From the NCBI GenBank assembly GCA_013407085.1, contig JACCGJ010008613.1:1-64000 (forward strand): 64,000 nt of DNA, written 5' to 3'. Shown piece by piece: positions 1 through 12,300 of the stretch. Numbering within the stretch: position 1 is the stretch's first letter; each line of letters starts with the position of its first letter. The stretch is from Atriophallophorus winterbourni (taxonomy: Eukaryota; Platyhelminthes; Trematoda; Plagiorchiida; Microphallidae). The notes below the pieces were generated by a model. The model made no database searches. It worked only from the letters and a program-made list of their open reading frames with translations, and was not told the DNA's origin. The position numbers and the translations under genes are program-made.

Positions 1-68
1 ATCATATTACACAGCCATTGGTTTTGATGGGATGGGGGTGCGGGGGGGGGCGGCAACATATCCTGGAG

Positions 69-371
69 TTACTCTTTCACCTCATCCCCACCAGCTGCTT
101 TCGGCTTTTCCATCAACTTTTCTGGGAATCCGCCATACTTCGATCCGATGTAGGGGGCTTCGGCAGACATGAGACGTTGTGGCGCCTCAATGATGTAGGT
201 ATAGACCAGTGGCAGGTTGAAGGCGGGACTGATCTCGACCATCGCCGCGTACAAATGAAGCTTGTAGAAACGATCGCCTTGTGGAATTCGAATGAGATAG
301 GTGATGTATTCCAGGTTTTTCTCGTCGGTGGTAGGTTCTTCAGACTGTTGAATCAAATATTCGGGTTTGCT
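69..371 (-). CDS. Hillarin-like terminal exon H
   Basis: The acceptor ACTTTCAG gives SKPEYLIQQSEEPTTDEKNLEY, then ITYLIRIPQGDRFYKLHLYA and FNLPLVYTYIIEAP. It ends in a Lys/Glu-rich tail and TAA at 69-71. RIPQGDRFYKLHLYA is the last copy of the beta module. Only 68 bp of 3' flank are visible and no AATAAA was found in it. Confidence 0.82.
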   Translation of the reverse strand, partial: SKPEYLIQQSEEPTTDEKNLEYITYLIRIPQGDRFYKLHLYAAMVEISPAFNLPLVYTYIIEAPQRLMSAEAPYIGSKYGGFPEKLMEKPKAAGGDEVKE

Positions 372-3300
372 CTGAAAGTTAAAATGTAAATAATTTAGTA
401 ACTATTCAAGGCTCACTGAACCTGATCTTACTGTCTCCGCCTGATGACGGCAAACAGCCAGAAACCGGTAGTCGTGTGTAAGGGATGTGAGCACCACAAT
501 ACATTAGTAAATATTCGTTTTGCGGGGGATGCAACAGTGAGATCTAAGGAACTGAACTGAAAATATCCGAGTAGTAAACTAAGTGACAAGTTGATCAGTG
601 AAGCCAAAAGGCAGTGAAATTCGAGGCTAATTGATAAGAACGTTGCAAGAGAAATTGTTCCTCTCGAATAGGAAAAACTGTGGAGTATTTTCGCTCCCTT
701 TAGGCGTCTGCGATGGACATAGATCAAAGAAATATTGGATTATTTAGGTCCTACGCTCTGGAAACCAGGCGACAATGCCACTCGACAAGGACTAAATGGA
801 ACCGCAAATGCGAAGGAAAAGTATACAAATATTTTAACTGACTCGAAGTAGATACACCGAAAGCGAAGTAAAGGTGATCGAAATGAAATTCATTCAACTG
901 GAAAAAATACCACGAATTCGAACCCCATTCAAGTGGTGTTAGTGCAGTGATAATCTCTACCACGAGAGAACACAGGATTAAGTTCAGTATCCATTTCAAA
1001 TGGGACCGCTTGCCTGTTAGCTTGTTTCTGTCTATGCGGCCGCGTTGAAGGGAAATGTCATCGAAATGGCTGGTTTGACTCAACGGTACGCTACGAAATG
1101 GCATCAAATAGCCACCTTATTGATGCGTCTTCATCCATTTGACGGAGAAAGGACGATATCCTATTGTCGAGGTGTGAAGTGTATCAGCGATGAGTGCTAC
1201 TCACGGGCTTCGCAGAACATCACCCTCCGGAACAACACAAGAAAAGGAAGCCCAGAAACGATCTAGGATCACAATCGCCAACCCGCAATAATTCTGGTTT
1301 CGGAAAGATTGCGAGAGAACGGTTTGAGCGACAACACATCCTCGGAAATATGAGACCGTGGACAACTTCAGCCGCAATCGAACGATGTACCATTCGTCAA
1401 GGTCGGTTTGACGAGCCCTGCCGAGTGAGGGCTTGAATGGTACGGATTGGTATGAAACCGATTAACAAATCCGATCGATGAGAAAGACATGCTTCAGGAT
1501 CAGTGTCTTGTTTTTTTATCTTTTCACTTGAGTAATAAACGCACGTTACCAATCGGTTTCTCTTGTGTTGTGTGATTCGTGGGTGAACGCGTATGAGTTC
1601 AGCAATGAATCGAGATACTGGTGGCCGCGAAAACCGAGTAGTGATGTGGTTAATGTAGTATCGAGTGTCCTGATGCCCGTATGGTATGATGGGATGAAAG
1701 CACAAGCCTGATCCATGCAAAGTGCCGCACAGTCAGAGACTGCACGTGGGCTAAGATATTGTCAGGTTGCCAGGACCTAGACAGATACCTGATGACCGTA
1801 CAAACAAAAAACAGGGAACGTGATTTGATCCAGATTGACTTGACATAATCACATCCGACTGCCACCCATAACACTACGAGGATGCATATGTCATTGATGG
1901 TTGTGAAGAATCGCTAATGCGTATGCTCCAGTACCCTTTAACAACGATTGGATGCTCCCTAGGCGATCACACGGTTTAGACACCGCAACTCATTTTGTAT
2001 AGGTTTAACCTGATTAAAGCGTTTGTTTCGATGAAAACGTCCGCAACAATGGACACAATTGCATCAAGATTGCTTCGCAGTTGATGCGTATCGTGTTGTC
2101 TTTGAATATAACAATAACGAGAGTGACATGAATGACAATAAACCAACATCGTCAGATGCGTTGTAACCTAACGTAGTTTTGATAGAATACACAATATAAT
2201 GATGCATTTAGCTGCCAGAAGTTGCTAGGATTGTGAAACTTCCAAATGAATGAAAGTTAAATATCCCTGTCCCAAAGCGTGTTCGGGTGGGCCCTTGCAT
2301 AATTTTCCAAGCCGACTTACCACTTCCGTCGACTCGCTTATATCCACCAGCTCGGCCACGATGCAAAGCTTATCATCCTTTCGTTTTCCCAGGACAATTT
2401 TCAAATCACAATCTTTCGGACCTGGCGTTTCGTCCACTGGACCGCTTGTCGTCGATGGTTCCGTTTCTCCGTGTTCTGTTCGGACGATTTCACTCTGCAT
2501 CCTTTCACGTTCACTCTTCTCAGTCTGTTCCACATAGTGTTGGATCAGTTCACTTTTGCTTCGTGGTTTTTGCATGCCCTCTACACCCTTGGTCGGAACA
2601 TGGATTAGCGGATCCGGGTGACTGATTGTTTGAAGTCCCAGCTTGGACCAGTTGGCATCTCGTGGGCCGAGGACGCTGGTGGAGAATTGCTTGCGCACCG
2701 GCGTCGGGAGTTGCACGCCGGTATCAGCATCGATCAGGAACTGCCATACCTGTGTGTGTGAAGAAGAAAATGACTTTATTTTCAATAATAATATTACTTC
2801 AATCACACAGATTACTTTTCCGAAATCGTTGCGTCAAAATGCGAGGGTGAGGATTCAATGTCGAGATTAACACCGTCAGTCGCCTCCTAAGATCAAAGAA
2901 TAACGCTTGATTTATCAACGAAATAGCGGGCAAGATAAGGGACGAAAGAATTCCTCAAATTTTCAGTTCTCCAATAAGGGACAAGGTATTGACTTCGCGT
3001 AGATGAACACGATTTGCAAGCCACGAGAACCTCATGCAATGTGTGTGCATTATCGGAAGAAATGACTCTGACAAATCAGTCACATTCACAGAAGTGTCGT
3101 TCGATAATCATATCTCTAATTAACTCGGTAGAGGCAGAGCTAAGTCGTGCGATAACCTTAATGCCTAGTTTGATCATCAGGAAATCATTTAGCACGGGGA
3201 AAATGATAAGGGATGCACAAATTGGGAAACCATTGGGTTCGCTAGTTTGCGGTACAATTTTCATTCGAGATATTGGCGTTTTCACATTTATAAAAGAAGG

Positions 3301-6300
3301 CTGGGCTGTGACATTTACATAACAAATATGCACGGCTTTCACAAGAGAGACAGCTTGTTTTTTTTCTTTGGTAAAATCGTCCTCAAACCTGACTACTAAC
3401 AATACAGGGCTGTGCTGGTGCAATAAGGGTTACGGCTCGCTTGGCAGTAGAGTGAAGTAGGTAAAAGTCACCTTTGATTTTGCAGCTCAACTTTTTGCGC
3501 GCAAAACCAAATACTGGTTTCCAGATATTTTCCCCTCTTCTAGTGACGACATCGAGATTAGGACCAATGAGATTCGAAACAGTTAAAAAGTGGTAGACCA
3601 CTATTGATAATTGGAAGCACTGTTACCTTGTGAGCTGTAGCATTCATAGGTTTTTCATCGCTTGATCTGAAAAACGCGCTGGGATTTTGTTTTTAATTCC
3701 AGCAAATCATTGTATGGAAGTTTTCCGCAAGTGGTTTTCCGCGGATCAGAAGCAAAACATTCATTACTCCAGACTGCTTACTTATAAGCTGCATTCAGAA
3801 ACCACAGTGACGCAAAAAGTCGCAGCGAAACAGCCTCAATATAAAAACAGAAAGACATTTCACAGAATTTAGTCATGATATATTTACTCGTGTGTCATTC
3901 ATAGTGCAATCAAAATAGATCGATTACTAAACGGTGCTATCTGTCTCCATAGAAATGAACACGATTTTGCGAGGATGGCATTTATCTAAAGACAAATATG
4001 ATACACGGATGTGCAATCGAGCAGTATTTCTGTGCTGTGCGGCTAACATCGTGCTAAATTGATTGGCCAACGGTAGTGAGCTGCATGCTGAAACACGCTG
4101 GAGTCTCACTATCATTTCTGTTTTTTTCTATTTCTTTCGTCATATCTGTCTAGACCTTGACAACCTGACAGTATCTCAGCCCACGTGCAGTCTCTGACTG
4201 TGTGGCACTTTGCCTAGATCAGGTTTGTGCTTTTACACAACTTAGTAACCAAACTGGCGATTAAAAAGAGTGAGAGGAATTTTTAGTAAAAATATCGAAT
4301 GATATTAGATCATACTTCCAAAGTAGTCAATTCGTTATCTTTTTCGACTCTTTAACGACGCTTGGTGGTATAGGTGCCGTGATATTTGACGAAGCTTCAG
4401 GATGACCAGAATTACAACACGCTCAATTTAATCAGCTTGAATAATCAATAATAATCTAAAGGGTCTGTTTGTCTCCGATCTGATTCCAAATTTGCCGAAA
4501 CACCCTCCATACGCGAGGCACTGGAGCACTTACCAGGAAATAGGACGTATCTTCGTCAGCATCCGCCGGGGCGCCATATACTTCCAGGGCATATTCACCC
4601 GCCGACGGTAAATACGAAGTTATGACACAAGCCGGCGAATCGCTCTTCTCGCTCGATTCTACATTTCGTACCAAGATGCAGTCCGTGAGCATGGTGTGCT
4701 CGTAGAGCAATGATTTGAGACGAGCAGTCATCCTGGGAAGTTTGACGGACTGTGGGGAATGCGAAAGGTCATGCCGAGGGGTTGAAGAGCTCGAATGAAT
4801 ATTTCAAGACAACATTGATATCGGTAACGTGTAAAAATGAATGTGTGCTAGGCAAACGTCATCCACAGTCTGAGCTACACGTAATCGGTTATGTATCTAT
4901 CCAAACTGCATATTGAAGTAATCAGTTAGGAACAGCACATGCATGTGTTCAATATGAACTGTGTTCAAATGTGACAACGTGACGTAGTTATGCCATCAAC
5001 TCTGCGTACTATACAAAGTACATTCAGGCATACAATAAAACCCCGATCTTGTTCAGGTGATGTACCTTTTATCGACGGGTTTTCGACTCGTAAATCATGA
5101 TGATAAGCCAAAACGGCGGTTCAGTGATCTGCGAAGGATGTATAAAAGATGTTGAATTTGACACCACGCGTCGTGAGAAGAACTAGCACTCGACCGACTA
5201 TATTTTTTGTTTAGGCTAAATCAGGGTTTTCAACCTGGGAAATACGAGGTATACAATTTGCTGCTTATCGAAGAGCACACACGCGCAAGTCAAATGATGT
5301 TGATGGGTGAAAGTAACTACTGTGGGAGAGAATCACATGAAGACGTGTGGCGGTCTTGCCATTAGCAACTTGTTAGCGTTTTAGGGTGAACGTTGGCTCT
5401 GGCAAAGTGGAGTGCCAAGAGAAGATCGTTAAGCCGCATGACAGTGAAAGCCGCAAGCAACCTGTCGTATTGATGTTGCTCTACTACATCATATTAATTG
5501 ATTATTGTTTGCCTGTGGCAGAGCCATTCGACGCCTCAACCCGGTTTTTCTGCGTTTTATCCTTACAGACAGTTGCATTTCACGAATCGTTGCATGATTC
5601 CGCAGTGTCTGCAGCGTGTCTGGCTTAATACTGCTTTTGACGAGGACAATCATAGCGTAGACACTGAACTACATAACTACTACTCGAGTTACCTATATAC
5701 TTTTGTGCCAATGACGGCGTTTGAAGGATGCCTCGTGTTAGATAAGTCAACCTAAAGTGTCCTAGGAACCTTGCTAATGAAGCGTTGAACATAACAACAG
5801 TATGAACAAAACATTCACATCCATTTAACCTACCAATTCAAACATAGAAAGCTCTACATAAATACAAGGGGTATTCATCATAACGGAGAGAAAAGTGCAA
5901 CAAAGAATGACAAAATCAAAACAATGTAAGCAGTGTAACGTATCTGATTCATCAGCGAGAGTAGAGTTTCATTTATATATATAGATGCTGATAAGTTCAG
6001 TATTAGTTAAACAACTCCTGTGCAGAGCTGTTGTCTTGTGAAGAGAGGTCGGATGATTATCACAAGCATAATAAACGACAAGTGACAAGTTCCGAATGCT
6101 TGACTGTCATGCAGCCATTTAATAATAACTCTTCAAATTGGCGGGGAACGGCGAATTCGAAAACACAATATATGTAGTATTGTAAGCACGGACAAATTGA
6201 GAGGAGGTGATTACACCTCGAATCAAACATGAACTCAACCGATAGCTTCCTTAGGGTTTTTACCGCCATTCATCACTACAAGCTTTGCACGATAATTCAC

Positions 6301-9300
6301 TTGGCAGCGTACAAGGTTGATCAAGTACTTCAAGAAGATTCTTACAACAAGACCGCCATTGAACATGATATTGAGCCATGTCCTCATGGATGAATAGCCA
6401 CTGCGAACTCGGATCGCGTGGTCAGCAAACAAGGGAGAATCGTTGCTCAAACTCCAGCCAGCTCAGGATGCAAAGCTTTCTTGAACTAGGCAAGAGTCTG
6501 GTCAAAATCACATCGACGCCATTTCGAATTGAGAGTGATAAACAATACCATAATACATTATGCGTCCAATAGGGTTTGTGCAAGTTTTCGATTTACTATA
6601 TTGTCAGATGGTGCGATTATCGAAGACCGGGATATTTTTCAATCATTCTTTTCCTCATGTTTCAAATTTCACATCCGCACAACAAGACCGCACGAATCGT
6701 AACCCTGTAGACACGATCAGCCAGTGCATATTCTACCGGACCATTATCTCGGTGATTAATTTGAGAGCATACAGAAGGGAACCAAGGTAACTCTTATCAT
6801 GTCGTCACAAAATCCATTCACATATTGAGCTCTAAACGATCAGATTGCAACCAAAACGATCAGCTGCGGTGTCTGCAAGCTTTCCATAAGGATCGGGTGT
6901 CGAGACTTTGTCTGAACGCGGTTCTCTATAATTGAAACAATTATTTTACCTGCACATTAACCCAACAGCTCATAGTGACCTTGAAAAACGCACTCACGGC
7001 AAAGAATTGTCACAAAACCTTCTATTCCTAATGCGGAACACTTTATCCTGGAAAGTTCTACCACGGGACGTTGTGCCATACCAGAAAGATTATATTTCAC
7101 GACGATAAATCAGAGTACGGTCGCTCCATAAGCAGCTCAAGTACGCGAATTTGACACCGGTGACTGAACACGTCAATACCAATGTTCGGTTAAATGGGCT
7201 TACGTAAAACGATCACCACATTTTGGATTAAATTCGAAATCTCAAATTTATTGAGCCTTCATACATATACCTTAGAGTATGGTACTACTATCAGTCATTC
7301 GACGAAATGTCTACAACCTTGAACCATGCAACGGAAACTTACCGAGTCCACGGCAACGAATCGAACCTGAAAAACGCCGTTGGCGCACTTATGCACCGCT
7401 GGCATATCGGTTGGTGAGGGTTGCACTTTGAGTTCACTGGCTTTCTCTGTCGGTCCGTAGCTGGTTTGAGCGGTTGGCGGGAACGGAGGAATGTCAATGC
7501 TTCCCGGGGTAACGTCAGAACCAGGCTCCGTTCCAGCTCCTTTGGCCTCAATGCGGTACTCGCAGACATCCGTGAACAGCTAAAGAGAGAAGATTCAAGA
7601 TAAGCACGGATTGTGATAAATACATTCCAGTCCAAATTAGATTGTTAGAAAGTGAAAAAACGAAGTTGGCAACAAACGTATATATCATGAAATTACGGAC
7701 TAATTCGCTGGAGTTTAGCAGAAAGCGTGAGAGGAATAGGAAGGTATGCATGAATATATATATATATATAATCAAGAGCTTGGAAGTATAAAACGTGCCG
7801 TACAGTTATAGACTGCTTGGAGATTACCGGGTTTTCCAGGTCGTGGTGTGTGGGTTTGTGATAAACATTTAACAAGAGAGCGAATATTTTGTGCGAATCA
7901 TTACTTGGCTTCGATCTGGATATGCCATACTGTCAACGCAAAAAAGAATTTGGAAGATGTCGCGTGAGATCACGGTGATGTCATCGTGCATAATTTATCA
8001 ATTTCCAACTATTCCACACGCATTGTACAAACGGTGTGCTTTAAAATTCATACAAATGATACATCAACATCGTCCACTCGTTAAAAATTACAAATATACA
8101 GGAAGGTGAATAGGATTTTTAGGCACGAAGTAATTTAAAAACAGAGTGTATATTACGTCATGTTTTGTAAATAAATTAAGGGCGAGAGAGATTAACCCGA
8201 GTGTACGCATTGCAACTTACCGGGTCTCCAACCTTTCTTGCATAGATGGTCAATTTGTAAGCGCCACTTTTGGGGAAGCGGAAATTAAATACGACTAAGG
8301 ATTCCGCGACAGACATCTCGTGCATGCCGAAGGTGGACAATTTGACACCCTGTGAGACAGGAACATACGTAATATACCGTATCGAAATAGGAGCAAAATA
8401 TATTTGTTTAACTTGTTCGAACTACTGACAATTATACAAGTAATATAATTTAATATTTGACAAACGAGCATTTCGTGTAGACCGCCAAAATAGAAAATAT
8501 TGTTATACTTATAGGAACAGCAAGTTTGCCGATAAAATATTTACAGAATTTTTCTATGTTGAATACAGAGCAACTTAGATTACCTGAAATATTGTAATCT
8601 GTTTACATTTTTGAGTTTGTATACTACTCAATTGCAATAAAATGTCCGCAATTTGATCTTAGAAATCGATTTTTATTTCAAAAAATAATGATTACGTGTA
8701 ATCAAGGAACAAAAAAATGAAATTGTTTATTTGAGAAGTAAATCCAACACAGACTAATCACGAGCAACACATGATGCGATACTGTAATGGATATTTCTCA
8801 AAACCGTTTGAAGTAGCGGTCTTGGTATGCGTAACTTATCAATGAGTTTGATTGAAGGTGTAGGCTTCAAAAACGGAATTGTTATGGGACATGTCAGTGA
8901 AAGCCACAACAAAGCGAAGGCCACTCTGCTCATTTACGGTAACGGGACTAATGAATGCTGGTATGGTATGAAATCACAAGCCTGATCCAGGCAAAGTGCC
9001 GCACAGTCAGAGACTACACATGGGCTAAGATACTGTCAAGTTGCCCAGGCCTAGACAGATATGAAGGGAGAATAGAATGAATGCATCTGTCAAGGGCGCC
9101 TTATCCCAGTATAGCTGCATGGTACGGTTAACGGCACATGAATATATATTACCAATTTGCCCGATTATTAGACGAGATCATTATTCGAGACTATATGTCA
9201 CAGTAATCGACCAGGTGACATTACAAGTGGCCTGTGCATAATCGTACCGGATACCATCCACCATAATCCATGTATTCTTTTTCTCATCCAGGTGACTGTG

Positions 9301-12300
9301 ACGCCGCCGAAAAGGAACAAATATAAAAAAACCTTATATAAACATATAAACCATTTAACATACGGCATCAATTTTTAAACTGCTCAGATCGATCCAGAAA
9401 CTTGTGTGACAACGACGACATTTGAATTTGAAAAAAAGATCACACAAGTTTTTCATTGCTTTTGCTCTCATCTGTGGCACTAAAATCCTTTAACAGACAA
9501 AATCCTATTCAAAGCGGAGTAATAAAGTCGGCAGTAGGACACGTGAGTTTCATGCACAAAACCCTGGCATATCCTCAGGTTTTTCGACCGACCGCTTCCG
9601 AATTTCTGATCAAATTCCAACCATAAGCATGCAAAACAAATCTATGGAACTCAGACAATAAACACTTGAAAGCGAATCCAGAATTTTAGTAATATTGGCG
9701 ACTTGGCTTTAAGACGTACACACGCTTCCCCTCAGTCTACCGACACATTATGTAGCTATCATACACGATAGACGAAAGAGTGTAACTTCGATTATTCTCC
9801 AGCCCAATATCTAATTTAGTGGCTGATATAAGAATACCCTCATGTTTCATACAACCATTAACTGTACTCAGCACCAAAGTTAAACACTGCTTCGCATTAG
9901 GCGGTTTATACAAGTGCATCCTAGGAGGCTAATCAGCAACGAAAATAGCTTCTTATGAAATGGCTAAATCAAACACTAGAGTTTATTCTGACCGATTTTC
10001 TCAGGATTATCTCAAATAGCTACACTTGAGAGCACTCCATTATACGGGGCATCAAGTAGTGCTTTAGTTTATGTGCATTATAATGATGTCAATGAAATAG
10101 CAAGATATCGAGATTCCAGACTCATTTATGCTTACCTTGATCCACTCATCATGGCCTTCCAATTTCAAGTTGAATGTGAACAGTAGTGTCTTAACTAGCG
10201 ATGGAGGTATGGAAAGCTTGAGGATCAGTTTGTTTATTACTGGAACAACGCCTTCTTGATGTGAGAACAATCCAAGTCCATGTGTGAAGAAGGCCGGTTT
10301 CAGAAGAACCCCGTTTTGGAATTGCTGTTTATTAGGTAAAAAACAATAAACGGGTTAAATAGTGAAATCTGGCTACTTATATATCAGTTAGTAGTATTTA
10401 TAATAAAACTTACTTCAAGCGTTAATGGTGGATCTAACAGCTGCCAGTTGTTCTCGAAAGGGAAATGCGAGTGAATAAAAATCGCCGGATCTGCGTTGAA
10501 GTAAAACATGTCCGTTTCGTATTCCATTTTACCGAGTTCTGCAATTTGCGATTGTCGAGCTGTGGCACTCATTGCCAATCGCTCTGCTGCCCACATTGAA
10601 TCGAACAACGCCCATTTCCCGTCCACACATGCCGCACTCCAGGCATGTTGGATCTTGGTGATAGGAGATGTGTCATTCACATCTGGTGGTAATCGCTGAT
10701 TGGTCAATTTCATTCCCACGGTATAGTCAACTCCTTTGGCCAGACCTTTGATTGTACAACAGGGAATACTGGCATAGCGACAAAGAGATTCAAATGCCTG
10801 ATGGGACATAAGTGGGGTAGCAATATTGATTTAAATATTTCGGGTGTGTACATTAAATATAGTGAAATGAAAAAAGAACCAGATAATTTTCAAAATCAGT
10901 TTTTACATAATCTATTAGTGATTCATTTAAACAACTTTCTTGGTGTTCATATCCTCCCGAACTTACATACCACTAACTGTTACAGGCTGTTATTCGCAAC
11001 TAATTGAACAAAGAATCTCCATGTGATTCTCCAATTATCAAAGTTGGCTGTTTTTCATACACATTATTCGATCGATAAGAAATCGATGGCGATTCATTGA
11101 GTGTCTGACTGATTTTTACTTGTTAGCCAATCACATTCTGATGATGAATTCACGAGCCTAGGACAAGACAATACACCGCACAATCATAAACTACACGATA
11201 GGTGAGATAGACTCAAGCTGTCCATGCCTAATCAGATATAAAAGAAGGGGTTATTATGGCAGTATGACTCAAGCGTGCTTCCGCATTTAGCTTAGTATCG
11301 CAGATAAATCAATTCATCATGGTGTTCCCGACAGAGCACACAAGTAGGGCAAAATTGTTAGAGCTACGCAATTCCAAGGAAAAGCTATTTTATTGAATTA
11401 ATTGAGGAATGTTGCAGGCAAAATAAACAGAAACCGAGCCCCAATCAATACTCACTACCTTTTGCGCAAACCCATTATGGTTGACAAGACCGATCCTTGT
11501 CTTCAGTTTAACCAGGTACGGTAAACAGTCACAAAACGGCTGTGATGTGTAATTGCGAGGGATGTGAGCCTTGAGTGCTTGACCAAGAATCACTTTGTGA
11601 TTCTGTGTTTGAACACCGTGGTTCGTTGAACCCTATGTAGCAGTTGGCATTCAAGTATAACCTTGTTTACCATTTATCCACTGTTCCAAGGCTCACTGAA
11701 CCTGATCTTACTGTCTCCACCTGACGATGGCAAACAGCCTGAAACCGGTAGTGGTGTGTAAAGGATGGGGATGTGAGCAACACAATACTTTGGTTATCCA
11801 TAAGCGCCTTGAGTGCTTGACCAAGAATCACTTTGTGATTCTGTGGTTCGTTGTACGAACCCTATTGAACAATGGATTTAAAGTCCAATTTTTTTTACCA
11901 CTTTTCCATTTTTTCAAGGCTCGCTTAACCCGATCTCACTGTCTTCACCTAATGACAGTAAACAGTCAGAAACCGGTTGTGGTGTGTAAGTACGAGGGAT
12001 TTGAGCAGCACGTGACAATACTACCAATGACCATTTCACACAGCGGAATAATCCAGAATTATACTTAAGCATAATTCACAAGGCCGCAAGTAGTGATTCG
12101 AACGTGTAGCCACTAACGTGGCAACCACATGCGTCTTCGGTTAGATGCTTAGCTATAGTATCGAACTGGTAACGTCCTCGGAGCTAGTACTTGCCATCGG
12201 CGAAGCGAGGGAAGCGACATCAACATCAGCGAACAAGATGTTTGAGGTTAGTTTCCATGTGGAATAATCTTCTTCTCACATCCGATTTGCCTCGAGACAT

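Noticed and set aside
7339..7635. 98-codon minus-strand frame at exon E
   Set aside because: It is in a different register from the spliced hillarin-like exon, which has family motifs and correct splice sites.
11600..11620. GGTTCGTTGAACC as a tRNA T-arm
   Set aside because: No A box, acceptor stem or anticodon arm around it; it is the shortened repeat hairpin.
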